A stretch of 64,000 nucleotides of DNA from Spirochaetia bacterium (GTDB lineage: Bacteria; Spirochaetota; UBA4802; UBA5550), in contig VFJS01000002.1 in the NCBI GenBank assembly GCA_009885955.1, positions 1 to 64,000 of the forward strand, written 5' to 3'. The notes beneath the pieces are model-generated. The model was not told the DNA's origin. It saw nothing but the letters and a program-made list of their open reading frames with translations, and ran no database searches. Position 1 is the stretch's first letter. Each line of letters begins with the position of its first letter. Both the position numbers and the translations under genes were made by a program. This document shows, piece by piece, positions 25,345 to 34,837 of this stretch.

Positions 25345-27179
25345 CAGCCCACCACCTTGAAGTATGTTTCGGTAATGAGATCATCGTTACCGCTGAGAAT
25401 TTTATTTTTTAAATATTCGGCCTTCATGACGGCCCTGACTATGTATGACTTTGCCACGCTCTCCTTTTTTTCAGAAATTGCCGCCTGCCTTAATAGAAAT
25501 GAGCTCTTGATGATGCAGGCAAGGATGTCCACGAAATCCCGCTGGTACATGGAATTGTATTTTTTCCCCATCTCCTTCCCCTTTTTCTTTTCCATGAGAA
25601 AGAGCTCCTGCCTCACGGTTTTCAGGCATGACCTCATCCTGTCAATGGAAGGCATGAGGGCCGGGACAATGGGCTTGCCCGCGGATTTTTTCAATGTTTC
25701 ATTTTTAAATTCATCCAGGAATCTGTCAAAGAACAGCTTGTTATTTTCTGTTTCAACAAAAGAGTTGTTTTCCCCGATTTTGAGCTGGTTAATGAGCGCG
25801 ACTTTTTCCGAATAGAAGGACTCATTGAAAATCTGGTCTATCTGTATCTGGCTTGTGCCTTCATAGATGCTTGTGATCCTTGCATCCCGGTAAAAACGTT
25901 CCATCGGGTAGTCTTTTGTAAACCCGTTGCCGCCGTATACCTGGAGCGAGGAATAGGTCACTGAATTTGAAAGCTCCGCCCCGTCGTACTTGGAGAGGCA
26001 TACAAGGAGTTCGGTGATCTTTGAATACTCCCTGAATTTCTTTTTCAGATCCTCCTGTTCCGCGCTTCCATCCTGGAGCCCTTTCAGCTTCCATTTGACT
26101 GCTTCCCTCATGTCGAAGTTGAAAGCGGCATAATATATGAGGGACCTGGTGGCCTGGATATCGATCTCGTTTTCGAATATCATCTGCCTCACAGGCGGAT
26201 GCTCTATGATCTTGACCCCGAACTGGACCCTGTCGTTTGTTGCGTAGTCCTTAGCCATGGTATGGGCCATCTGGGCAATGCCCAGCCCCTGGGTTGCCGT
26301 ACCCATCCTGGCGATATACATAAGTTTAATCATATTCGGAACAAGGCCATCGCCGATTTTCCCCACAAGGACCCCGGGGGAGTCGTTGAAGAATATCTCG
26401 CACGTGGGTGAGCCGGTGATCCCGAGTTTGTGCTCCACCCTGGTAACTTCCTTGTCCTCCTTATGGACAAGGATCATGCTTATCCCGTTGTTGATCTTTG
26501 CCAGGGTGAGGACGTCGCCGTATCCGTTGGTGATGAATATCTTTGTTCCGTTTACCAGGTAGACTTCGCCGAGCTCCTCGAGCTCCTTAACGCGGGCGCT
26601 GTACTTTTCCGAACCCGGGCCCACGGGTACTGCTGTGGTGGCCATGGGCGCAAGGTCGCTCCCGGCGCCCGGTTCCGTGAGTCCCATTGCGCATATTCTC
26701 TCACCGGAAATAAGTTTTGGGAGATATTTTTCCCTGATCCTGTCATTTGCGAATTCAACGAGCACCTGGGCGCATCCCTCCTGGAGCATGGGTGACAGGC
26801 CGATACTCGCGTCCGCCATGGAAAAGAGTTCGCCAATTGCAAAAAACGCGGTCAGGGCAAAACCGAATCCTCCGTGCTCCTCGGGTATGGTTGTGCCGCA
26901 GAAAAAGCCCATGCTCTTCAGCCTGTTTATGTTCTCTTCCATCTGTTTCGGTATTTTTACCTGTTTTTTCCCCTTGTCGTCGGTTACAAGGTCGCAGCCT
27001 TCCCGGTCTATGGCCTCTGCAACTGGAATGACATTTTTTTCACAAAACTGGCTTATGGACTGGAGGGTCATCAGGTATTCGTCCTTCAGCCCCTCTTTGC
27101 CCGTTATTTCATCAAGCCTTTCCCACGGGAGAAATTTATCGATGTTGAAAGTGAGATCATCATAATTAAAATTTGCCAT
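25344..27179 (-). CDS. acyl-CoA dehydrogenase (long FadE-type)
   Basis: 611 residues, longer than the 380-residue classical enzymes because of an extra C-terminal helical domain (residues about 460-611). MGLTEPGAGSDLAPMATTA is the flavin-binding signature, and QVYGGNGFTKDYPMERFYRDARITSIYEGTSQIQ holds the C-terminal one, here shown only in part: YGGNGFTKDYPMERFYRD. The IYEGTSQIQ glutamate region matches the catalytic base site of several families. It oxidises acyl-CoA to 2-enoyl-CoA with FAD, feeding electrons to ETF. It is the first gene of an operon with the nitroreductase. Together with two acyl-CoA ligases in the window it supports fatty acid use. Confidence 0.9.
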   Translation of the reverse strand: MANFNYDDLTFNIDKFLPWERLDEITGKEGLKDEYLMTLQSISQFCEKNVIPVAEAIDREGCDLVTDDKGKKQVKIPKQMEENINRLKSMGFFCGTTIPEEHGGFGFALTAFFAIGELFSMADASIGLSPMLQEGCAQVLVEFANDRIREKYLPKLISGERICAMGLTEPGAGSDLAPMATTAVPVGPGSEKYSARVKELEELGEVYLVNGTKIFITNGYGDVLTLAKINNGISMILVHKEDKEVTRVEHKLGITGSPTCEIFFNDSPGVLVGKIGDGLVPNMIKLMYIARMGTATQGLGIAQMAHTMAKDYATNDRVQFGVKIIEHPPVRQMIFENEIDIQATRSLIYYAAFNFDMREAVKWKLKGLQDGSAEQEDLKKKFREYSKITELLVCLSKYDGAELSNSVTYSSLQVYGGNGFTKDYPMERFYRDARITSIYEGTSQIQIDQIFNESFYSEKVALINQLKIGENNSFVETENNKLFFDRFLDEFKNETLKKSAGKPIVPALMPSIDRMRSCLKTVRQELFLMEKKKGKEMGKKYNSMYQRDFVDILACIIKSSFLLRQAAISEKKESVAKSYIVRAVMKAEYLKNKILSGNDDLITETYFKVVG

Positions 27180-27297
27180 TTCCCATACCCCTGATTCAAA
27201 ATGAAATGTTCAGTAAAAGATTGTATGCATAAAGCAATGATTGTTTACATTGTTTTATTGGCAATAATTTTTTACTAATATTGTCTCATGTTCAAAT

Positions 27298-28737
27298 TTA
27301 TTCCCGGGATGTATTCCTATTCATCCTTAAATTAAAGATATACAGTGCCGCAGCAGAAATTATCGCCAGCGCCGCAAAAGGATACCAGACAGCCTGCGGG
27401 CTGTATATATCCCAGAGGAGCTTCGTCGCCTGTTCATGATTCAGACCTGAAATCTCCATGAGCTTTGTAAATCCCTGTGTACGGCCGGGCAGGGCAGGGA
27501 CATGAAGTACTTCGGACAAATACCGGAGCGCAAGTCCGGCCTTTTCGCCGTGAGCCTCATACACCTGCCCGCCGAAAAATGAACCGTACGCCCATCCGAT
27601 GGCAAAGGGGATATTGGCATAGCCCATGTAGAGCGCCTTTTGTTCATCGGGAGCAATAACTGCAAGATATTCATTCATCTTGGGCGATGATAGCATCTCA
27701 CCAATGGAAAAGATTGCAATTCCCCCAAGGCAGAAGATAACGGGCATGCCGTAACCCACAATGAACATGCCGATACCTGAAATGACAATTCCTGCGAAAA
27801 TGGAATTAAGCCTGCTCATTTTTCTGTTCACCAGCCATGAGAGCGGGGCCACGAAGAGGATGATGATAAAGGGATTGAGGTTGATAATCCATTCCTGCGC
27901 CACGCGAGGTTGTGTTCCTGGACCGGCGGAAAGCATGAACCCCGGGAGGTGTGGAGCAAGGGAAGAGCTGTCGACCCAGTCTATGATGAAGTTGGGGAGC
28001 ATGTCAAAGAGTTGCGTTGCGCCTGCCCAGAATGCCGACATGATGATGAGAAATGCCGCCAGCCGGACGTTCAGGATATTTGAAAAAGTCATTTTTATCA
28101 CATCCAGGACCATAGACGTTCCCGGGTCCCCTGACTCCACATCCCTGTAGGTGAAGAGCATTAAAAGATTAAGGGAAACAATGACGGAACATCCGTAGAA
28201 GACCATGGGCCATGAGTAGCCGTAGAGGAAATGGGCCAGGGGCGGTCCCAGGAACCCGCCGATGTTGACAACCATGTAAAAATAGCCCCAGCCCGCTCCC
28301 GATGTTTCATTATTGAGGGTGCGCGCAAAGGTACCCTGGATCGGCGGCTTAAAAATGGCCGTGCCTGCGGCAAGGAGCATGCATCCTGAAAAAAACGGCC
28401 AGAATTCCCTCTGTGTTGCCATGACCACATAGCCCAGGGCCTTGAAGATTACCGCAATGACTATCTGGCGCTTGTATCCGTAGCGATCTGCAAAGCCGCC
28501 AGTGAATACCGGGAGCGCAGACTGAACCAGTGCCCACCACATGAATATTAGCCCCTTATCGCCCTGGGTGAATTTCAGGCCGGCAGCTTCATCGGCCTGG
28601 GCAATGTACACGGGAATGACTACACGGACACCGTAATATGCGAGGCGCTCCACCATCTCCATAATGTTTACGGCCCAGAAGGGCCATGTCAGTGAGCGTG
28701 TCTGATTAATGAAAGATGATTGATGACTGGCAGCCAT
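27298..28737 (-). CDS. POT/PTR-like major facilitator transporter
   Basis: 479 residues from ATG 28737, with GGAG seven bases upstream; ten more in-frame codons precede it without a site. About 12-14 membrane helices. The motif E-M-V-E-R-L-A-Y-Y-G in the first helix is the ExxERFxYY signature of proton-coupled oligopeptide transporters, and GGFADRYGYKRQIV is the usual loop 2-3 motif. A loop with LAPHLPGFMLSAGPGTQPRV interrupts the central part. It probably imports peptides or a related solute with protons across the inner membrane. Separate transcript from the acyl-CoA dehydrogenase operon (118-bp gap). Confidence 0.78.
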   Translation of the reverse strand: MAASHQSSFINQTRSLTWPFWAVNIMEMVERLAYYGVRVVIPVYIAQADEAAGLKFTQGDKGLIFMWWALVQSALPVFTGGFADRYGYKRQIVIAVIFKALGYVVMATQREFWPFFSGCMLLAAGTAIFKPPIQGTFARTLNNETSGAGWGYFYMVVNIGGFLGPPLAHFLYGYSWPMVFYGCSVIVSLNLLMLFTYRDVESGDPGTSMVLDVIKMTFSNILNVRLAAFLIIMSAFWAGATQLFDMLPNFIIDWVDSSSLAPHLPGFMLSAGPGTQPRVAQEWIINLNPFIIILFVAPLSWLVNRKMSRLNSIFAGIVISGIGMFIVGYGMPVIFCLGGIAIFSIGEMLSSPKMNEYLAVIAPDEQKALYMGYANIPFAIGWAYGSFFGGQVYEAHGEKAGLALRYLSEVLHVPALPGRTQGFTKLMEISGLNHEQATKLLWDIYSPQAVWYPFAALAIISAAALYIFNLRMNRNTSRE

Positions 28738-29007
28738 GGGGTGCTCCGTAATATGGGAATGTATCAATTAATAGAAAAAAGGGAAATTTTTGTCAAGGAT
28801 GAACTTTTACATAACTGATTACTTTGTCATATTACTGACTGAAATCAAAGAGTTTACGTTTTTTAATCATTCATAAATTTTACTTGATTAATATCTCTAA
28901 TGGGAATGGTGTATACCCTAATCACAAAGATTCCATAAAATTATTTCCCAGGGTAATATCAGTGCCTTTTAGGTATCATTAATTTATTGACAGGCTGAAA
29001 TAATAAA

Positions 29008-30297
29008 ATGCCGGAAAATATTCAAAAAGCATCATTAATACTGAACGAATCCCTTGAGGCCCTGGGAATGATCCTTGAATATAACCTCAATGATTTCCCC
29101 TCCCATCAGCATGCAATCAGGGTGGGAGAGGGTTGCGTTCTCATCGGCGATAAAATGGGGCTCAAGCCCGACCTGATCCAGAGGCTCTACTATGCCGGGA
29201 TGATCCATGATATTGGTAAGATATCCATTGACCAGAGCATCCTCCGGAAAAAAGGAAAGCTCACTGACAAAGAATATACTATCATAAAAGGGCATTCGGT
29301 CCATGGAAGCAGAATAGTTGCAACACTTCCGGAGCTGAATAACATGGCTTACTGGATCCGATGGCACCATGAAAAATGGGACGGTACCGGTTATCCCGAC
29401 GGCCTGGCGGGTAAAGAGATCCCGGTTGCAGTGCAGATTTTGAGTGCAGTAGACTGCTTTGATTCCCTTCAGACCCCCAGGATGGACAGGGACGCCCTTA
29501 ATCCCGATGATGCTATGGAAGTACTTAAAAGAAACAGGGGCAAAGCCTTCAATCCTGATGTCATAGATCTGATAATGGAAATGCACGGCGAAAAGTCACT
29601 GCTTCCGGGCCTGCCTTCTGAAAAATTTCTGAGTCTGAAGGAAAAATACGTCAACAGGCCGCTGGTAAGCGATGAGGATCTATACCTGAAATATTACGGC
29701 CTGGTGGGGCTATACCCCATTCTCAGGCTCTTTGCCATGGCCATCGATGCCAAACACCACGACACGAAAGGCCATTCGATCAGGGTATCGATCCTGTCCA
29801 AATTTCTTGCTGGTGAGATGGGGCTGTCAACTGAAGACATGATCAAGATAGAAATTGCCGGCCTCCTTCATGATGCCGGAAAGGTGAGCATACCGAATGA
29901 AATTCTCGACAAGCCTGAAAAACCGAGCAGCGATGAATGGGATCTCATAAAAGCTCACCCGGTGCTATCGTCGGAGATAATGAAGAAGATCACCCATTTT
30001 AATGACATTTCTTCTGTGGTATACAGCCATCATGTCTGGGAGGATGGGAGGGGCTATCCTGAAAATTCCGGGAAAAACAGCATCCTGTCGCAGATAATCT
30101 CCGTGGCAGATGCCTTTGACGCAATTACAACGGACAGGTCTTACCGCAGGGGGAGTTCCATTACAGAAGCATACATGGTCATTAAAAACGGCATAGGGAC
30201 CCAGTTCAATGAAAAGGCCGGGAATGTTTTAATCAACACTTCTCCGAAATTCATTGCTGCGCTCTTCGATATGCATATGGAAAGAAGTTATCTGTAA
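29008..30297 (+). CDS. tandem HD-GYP domain protein
   Basis: 429 residues made of two HD-GYP units. Unit 1 (about 30-190): HD at 67-68 (MIHDIGK), WHHEKWDGTGYPDG with GYP at 128-130, but the late helix reads DCFDSLQTPRMDRDAL, an altered form. Unit 2 (about 245-415): HD at 288-289 (LLHDAGK), GYP at 349-351, and the intact DAFDAITTDRSYRRG. HD-GYP proteins hydrolyse cyclic di-GMP at a binuclear or trinuclear iron site. Both halves keep metal ligands; the second looks more canonical. There is no receiver or sensor domain, so activity would be set by ligand or by partner binding. Cytoplasmic. A TTGACA at 28988 is too close to the start to be its promoter. Confidence 0.88.
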   Translation: MPENIQKASLILNESLEALGMILEYNLNDFPSHQHAIRVGEGCVLIGDKMGLKPDLIQRLYYAGMIHDIGKISIDQSILRKKGKLTDKEYTIIKGHSVHGSRIVATLPELNNMAYWIRWHHEKWDGTGYPDGLAGKEIPVAVQILSAVDCFDSLQTPRMDRDALNPDDAMEVLKRNRGKAFNPDVIDLIMEMHGEKSLLPGLPSEKFLSLKEKYVNRPLVSDEDLYLKYYGLVGLYPILRLFAMAIDAKHHDTKGHSIRVSILSKFLAGEMGLSTEDMIKIEIAGLLHDAGKVSIPNEILDKPEKPSSDEWDLIKAHPVLSSEIMKKITHFNDISSVVYSHHVWEDGRGYPENSGKNSILSQIISVADAFDAITTDRSYRRGSSITEAYMVIKNGIGTQFNEKAGNVLINTSPKFIAALFDMHMERSYL

Positions 30298-30308
30298 GAG
30301 TATAATCC

Positions 30309-31028
30309 CTATTTTTTAAGAATGATTTTCTGCGACTGGAGCCGCTTGTAATAAAAATTCTGCCCGTAGAGAACCGATACCGGATTATGCCCCGTAACCC
30401 TGTCTTTCACAACAAGTGTTGTAACCGGAGCCCTGGAGTACCTGGTGAAAAGCATATCATGGCCGACGCAGAGCCCCATGATGATATTCATGTCCGTTGA
30501 ATGCCTGTTCAGGATTTCCGCCTGGGCAACGGGATTGCAGGCAGGTTCAAAAGTCCCTGGCCTTACCTTGTCCGATTCTTCGAGGCCCAGCTCGAGTTTG
30601 TCTATGCTCCCGGTCTTGCAGCAGATGCTGAAAGGCTCAAGTTCCTGGGCCGTAAGGATTTGCGACAGCCTGTTCGTTTCATCCAGCAGCCCGATGCAGG
30701 TTGCTATTCCTATTTTTTTGTATCCCATGAGCAATGCAAAGGCGATGGTATCCTCAATCCTTGTCCATCGGGGAAAGACAGCACTGCTACCCTGAACATG
30801 CTCGTAGCACATTCCTTCCACCCGGGCTGCCGTGGATGCTATTTTTGCATCATCACTGCCGTCTTTATACAGGAGAAAGGAATTGTCAATGACATCCCTG
30901 TTGTGTATCACAGGGCAATATTCCGGCTGCGGCGGGCGTTTGTCCGGGTCGCCGCTCCAGCAGTTTGTCGTCCCTTTTTTTTGCCACACCTGGCTGCATA
31001 ATCCGCATGTTAGTTTTTTATCTTCCAT
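30309..31028 (-). CDS. DUF1847 metal-binding protein
   Basis: 239 residues from ATG 31028, which has CAGGAA seven bases upstream; two ATGs farther up (31052, 31046) fall in or next to an 8-bp tandem repeat. Cysteines cluster in pairs at CGLCS and later CYEH, ICCK, CNP and GLCVGHD. KRPPQPEYCPV and KKIGIATCIGL match the DUF1847 family, whose members are small cysteine-rich proteins of unknown role, often in anaerobes. It is probably a metal or Fe-S binding cytoplasmic protein. It is convergent with the HD-GYP gene. Confidence 0.75.
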   Translation of the reverse strand: MEDKKLTCGLCSQVWQKKGTTNCWSGDPDKRPPQPEYCPVIHNRDVIDNSFLLYKDGSDDAKIASTAARVEGMCYEHVQGSSAVFPRWTRIEDTIAFALLMGYKKIGIATCIGLLDETNRLSQILTAQELEPFSICCKTGSIDKLELGLEESDKVRPGTFEPACNPVAQAEILNRHSTDMNIIMGLCVGHDMLFTRYSRAPVTTLVVKDRVTGHNPVSVLYGQNFYYKRLQSQKIILKK

Positions 31029-31044
31029 AGTATTTTCCTGTTCC

Positions 31045-31068
31045 ATATTCATATATTCATATATTCAT
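31045..31068. repeat. three 8-bp tandem repeats at the start region of the DUF1847 gene
   Basis: ATATTCAT occurs three times without a gap (31045-31052, 31053-31060, 31061-31068). On the coding strand it reads ATGAATAT, so each unit carries an ATG in a different frame. The length is not a multiple of three. Confidence 0.6.
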
Positions 31069-31265
31069 AGTGTCAGGGAACTGACGAATCAGAGTTAAAC
31101 GATAATCACCCTGGAATATTATTTTAACAGTCAGAAGAAAAATGTAAAGCACATTAATAGTATCTTTTCAATAATCATTTCTTGCTTATGCATTAACGCG
31201 GATGTTCACGGATTTTTTTATCTGTTGATGCCGGAAGAATAAATTATTTTCCTATCATGTATATA

Positions 31266-32111
31266 CTAAAGCCCGTATCTGAAAGCACGGGCAAACTGCT
31301 CTGCTATTCTCCCGTTTCTGCCACCGGCATCCATGGACCATTGCAGGGCCTTTGCGTGGAGCTCCGCTTCCGGGGCTGAAATCCCGTATTCCCCTGCATA
31401 GAGGTCAACAATGGAAAGGTATGCCTCCTGGGAAAAATGATAGAAACCGAGTCTGATGCCGAACCTGTCAGCCAGTGATATCTTCTCCTCCATCGTGTCC
31501 CCGGGGCGGATGTCGTCGGAATCCATGTCGGAAAATTTTGTGGGTATCAGGTGCTTATGGTTTGACGTTGCGTAGAACAGGAGGTTGCCGGGAATCTGCT
31601 CAAGGCCGCCGTCCATGATGGTTTTCATCTCCCGGTATTCCCCCTGGTTCTCCTCAAAGGAAAAGTCGTCGAGAAAGAGAATGAACCGGTATCCGGGATT
31701 ATCAGCAGCCGTGTCGAAGACCTGCCTGATTGACAGGATATCAGGCTTCAGCACCTGGATCATCCTGAGACTGGTGCCGGTGAAGGCCGAGAGGAGACAC
31801 TTGATGAGTGAAGACTTGCCCGTGCCCCTTTCGCCCCAGAGGAGGATATTGTTTGCCTTTTGCCCCGAAATGAAATGAGCGGTATTTTCCATTACCAGTG
31901 ACTTGTTCTCATCGATCCCAAGGAGAGAATCAGGGCTGATGTTGACAGGCCTTTTGACCGGGACAAGGGCCTTTCTTTTTCCATCCCATAAAAAGGCCCT
32001 GTGATTCTGAATGTCGGCCATTGATGCCGGGTGATCGGTGAAGAGGTCCAGTGCCCGGTCGAGTTTGGCAAGAACGTCGAAGATAATTTTTTGTTTTTCT
32101 GTATCAAACAT
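31266..32111 (-). CDS. AAA-type ATPase, DUF815 family
   Basis: 281 residues. Walker A WGERGTGKSSLIK at 92-104, Walker B FILFLDDFSF around 143-152. The order fits the DUF815 group: a short N-terminal helix bundle, LGIDENKSLVMENT, then the ATPase core and the closing GGRNGRIAEQFAR. GGAG seven bases before ATG 32111. Members are predicted P-loop ATPases of unknown function. The gene is downstream of, and in line with, the kinase-cyclase gene, with a 155-bp spacer of G/C runs and two hairpins in between. Confidence 0.8.
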   Translation of the reverse strand: MFDTEKQKIIFDVLAKLDRALDLFTDHPASMADIQNHRAFLWDGKRKALVPVKRPVNISPDSLLGIDENKSLVMENTAHFISGQKANNILLWGERGTGKSSLIKCLLSAFTGTSLRMIQVLKPDILSIRQVFDTAADNPGYRFILFLDDFSFEENQGEYREMKTIMDGGLEQIPGNLLFYATSNHKHLIPTKFSDMDSDDIRPGDTMEEKISLADRFGIRLGFYHFSQEAYLSIVDLYAGEYGISAPEAELHAKALQWSMDAGGRNGRIAEQFARAFRYGL

Positions 32112-32171
32112 GCATAGCTCCGTAAATGTAATAAACGAGATCCTCTATACTCCTCCCCCAGATGGCCCCCA

Positions 32172-32263
32172 GTTCCCGGCACCCTGTCCACCGGAGGGGC
32201 ACGGGAACAGATATCATTTTTTTGCATCCATCTTCCGGCCCCTCCAGGGGTTGGGGGGGCCGG
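32172..32263. repeat. two GC-rich hairpins in the cyclase/ATPase spacer
   Basis: GTTCCCG/CGGGAAC arms at 32172-32178 and 32202-32208, then CCGGCCCC with GGGGGCCGG at 32235-32263. C and G runs dominate the region while genes on both sides are not GC-rich. No U tract follows on either strand. It resembles the C-run/G-run spacer repeats at 3781 and 36031. Confidence 0.5.
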
Positions 32264-32266
32264 GGG

Positions 32267-34834
32267 CTACATCACATCATAAACAATAATTTCCCTGCTT
32301 ATCCCTTTCACCTTGATCTTCTCGTCCCTCTGCCTGCACTTAATCTCATCATTCACTAATCCCCATGTTGAGTGGCTGATGAGTATGCCGCCGGGTTCAG
32401 CCAGCCCTTCAAGTCTTGAAGCCAGATTCACCTGGCCTCCGATTGCCGTATAGGACAGTCTCTCTTCTGCCCCGAAATTCCCTACAGTTGCCACACCAGT
32501 ATTTATTCCTATACGGATGGACAGCGGGTATTCAATTCCCGATTTGTACCATCTATTTTTAAGGTCATTCATTTTGATCTGCATCGCAATGGCCATTTTA
32601 ACACACTGCAAGGCATGGTCCTTATCGTTAGAGGCAACCGGGGCGCCATAGAAGATCATTATGGCATCCCCAATGAACTTGTCAATGGTGCCACCCCATG
32701 TATGGGCAATCATTGTCATTTCTGTTAAGTACTCATTCAGAAGGGCAGAGAGTTCTTCCGGTTCCATGCCGTCAGTGGTTTCGGTAAACCCTTTTATGTC
32801 GGAAAAAAATATGGTGAGCTTTTTTCTTTCTGTTTCAAAGGTTACCTGTTTCTCTCCCTTGATGATGGAGTCAACAAGCTGTGGAGGTAGGTATCTCTTC
32901 AGCTCATCCCCTTTCATAATCAGGTTAAGTTGTTCTTCCACTTTACCTGCAAGGTTCTTGTTCAGGTCAAGGAGCTGGTTCTGCATTTCCTTAAGTTTTA
33001 AAAGTGATTTTATCCTTGTTAGAAGCTCTTTTGAATTGAAAGGCTTGGTAAGATAGTCATCAGCACCATATTCCAACCCTTCGATTTTATTGGCAATTTC
33101 TGCCTTGGCTGTAAGCATGAGAACAGGTATCAGTTTTAATGCATCGTCTTCCTTTATCTTCTGTGTCATTTCATATCCATTCATGATAGGCATCATGACA
33201 TCTGAAATAATCAGGTCTGGTTTAATCTCTCTTGTCTTGTTTAACCCTTCCTCACCATTCTCTGCTGTGTGGATACAGTACTTGTCTTCCAGGAGCATCT
33301 TGATGAAGTTTCTCATGTCAGAGTTGTCTTCAACAATGAGGAGATTGACAAGGGATTTATCATTACAGTCAACCTGTTCATAGGTTACTTCTGCTTCCTT
33401 CTGGTCTTCAAGTTCCCTGAGTCCCAGGAATCTATGGTCACTCACGGAATCATCAAGTTCTGTACTGGTTATTACCTCGACTTTGTCATCCCCTTCAAAA
33501 TGTTTTATTCCCTTATGGAATGTTACGGTAAAGGTAGTGCCGTGATTGTCAGGTGATTCCCCCTTGAATTTACTCAGCACCTTAATTTCACCCTTGTGCA
33601 TTTCAATAAGCTCTTTGGCTAATGCAAGCCCAATTCCGGTACCTTCATACTTTCTCGTGGAGCTGGAATCTGCCTGGCTGAACCTGTCGAATATCTTATG
33701 GAGCATATCAGAGGGAATACCGATGCCATTATCTTCATATTCAATGTAACAATACTGTTCATCATCCTTTATCCTTATCTTTATCTCACCACCCCTTTCT
33801 GTGAATTTCAAGGCATTGGAGAAGAGGTTCATGATAATCTTGTCCATTTTTTCCAGGTCAAGGTAGATCTTCACTTCATTATTGAATGACATGAAACTGA
33901 TATTTATTTTCTTTGTATCAAAGGCAGACTGGACAGAGGAAATATAGTTTTTCATAAACTGAACTAAATCAAATTCCTGGACATGGACCTTCATTCTCCC
34001 GGCCTCCAGTTTTGAGAAGTCTAACAGGTTGTTGATTAGCTTTAAGAGACGAAGGGCATTTCGCTGAATGTTTTTCAGAAAGTCAGAATTCAGCTCTTTT
34101 TTATAATCTCCCTGTAAAGCTGATTCAATAGGAGAAAGGATTAGTGTCAAAGGTGTTCTGATTTCATGGGAGATATTGGCAAAGAAGTTGGTTTTGACTT
34201 TGTCCAGTTCTTTGAGTTTTTCTGCATGCTTTTCAATTATATTTTTATCATTCTTTATTTTATCTTTTAATTTTTTTGTATATGCTCCAATAATTATATA
34301 AAATATTGAGTTAAAAATATAAGTTGTCACATATAAAAGTTCAGTTTTAATATTTCCATTTTGATTTAAATATATTATGGAGTAGAATGTTATAATGAAA
34401 TATATTACTGATGTTAAAAATATTTGCATTATAGAAAATTTTATTTTCATATTTGGAAGGAATACCATGGTAGCAAGAAATGCAAGAAATAGCATTAAAA
34501 CTCTAATACTTTGATAAAAAAATATACCGAAAACGAAAAAAATAATATTTATAGAATAATTGATGAATAATAATTTTCTACTTAGTTGCTTATCGAATTT
34601 TATGATTTTAAATCCCAATATGACATTGATAATGCTGATAGATGATGAAATGAAAGTTAGTATTAATATTTCTGTATATGTATATTCAGCTATTGAAAGT
34701 AATTTGCCAATTAATGCTACAAATAAGCAGATTGTATAACCGATTATTCCAAAAATATTACCAATAAAGTGTTGTTTTTTATAATATTCACTTTCACTTA
34801 ATAAAAATTTATTTTCATTTTCATTTATTTTCAT
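32267..34834 (-). CDS. hybrid histidine kinase fused to receiver and adenylate cyclase (class III)
   Basis: 855 residues. Six or seven membrane helices in the first 185 residues, a coiled linker, HisKA with NISHEIRTPL (His223), HATPase with DNGIGIP and GTGIGLALAKEL, a receiver (about 495-610) with D545 in LIISDVMMP and K597. Then comes a coiled segment and a cyclase domain (about 668-855). Metal aspartates: D679 (FFSDIKGF) and D723 (IGDAIMIF). Substrate residues: K719, T796, N803 and R807, the bacterial class IIIb set, so cAMP is the likely product. It joins phosphorelay to a second messenger in one chain. It follows a methyltransferase gene by three bases. The N-terminal third is far more AT-rich than the rest. 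Confidence 0.9.
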   Translation of the reverse strand: MKINENENKFLLSESEYYKKQHFIGNIFGIIGYTICLFVALIGKLLSIAEYTYTEILILTFISSSISIINVILGFKIIKFDKQLSRKLLFINYSINIIFFVFGIFFYQSIRVLMLFLAFLATMVFLPNMKIKFSIMQIFLTSVIYFIITFYSIIYLNQNGNIKTELLYVTTYIFNSIFYIIIGAYTKKLKDKIKNDKNIIEKHAEKLKELDKVKTNFFANISHEIRTPLTLILSPIESALQGDYKKELNSDFLKNIQRNALRLLKLINNLLDFSKLEAGRMKVHVQEFDLVQFMKNYISSVQSAFDTKKINISFMSFNNEVKIYLDLEKMDKIIMNLFSNALKFTERGGEIKIRIKDDEQYCYIEYEDNGIGIPSDMLHKIFDRFSQADSSSTRKYEGTGIGLALAKELIEMHKGEIKVLSKFKGESPDNHGTTFTVTFHKGIKHFEGDDKVEVITSTELDDSVSDHRFLGLRELEDQKEAEVTYEQVDCNDKSLVNLLIVEDNSDMRNFIKMLLEDKYCIHTAENGEEGLNKTREIKPDLIISDVMMPIMNGYEMTQKIKEDDALKLIPVLMLTAKAEIANKIEGLEYGADDYLTKPFNSKELLTRIKSLLKLKEMQNQLLDLNKNLAGKVEEQLNLIMKGDELKRYLPPQLVDSIIKGEKQVTFETERKKLTIFFSDIKGFTETTDGMEPEELSALLNEYLTEMTMIAHTWGGTIDKFIGDAIMIFYGAPVASNDKDHALQCVKMAIAMQIKMNDLKNRWYKSGIEYPLSIRIGINTGVATVGNFGAEERLSYTAIGGQVNLASRLEGLAEPGGILISHSTWGLVNDEIKCRQRDEKIKVKGISREIIVYDVM

Positions 34835-34837
34835 ATT

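Noticed and set aside
24985-25815. Open reading frame of 276 codons on the plus strand across the nitroreductase and acyl-CoA dehydrogenase genes
   Set aside because: It is antisense to two well-recognised genes, has no family features and no ribosome site.
28988-28993. TTGACA as promoter of the HD-GYP gene
   Set aside because: It ends only 14 bases before the start codon, leaving no room for a -10 box and ribosome site.
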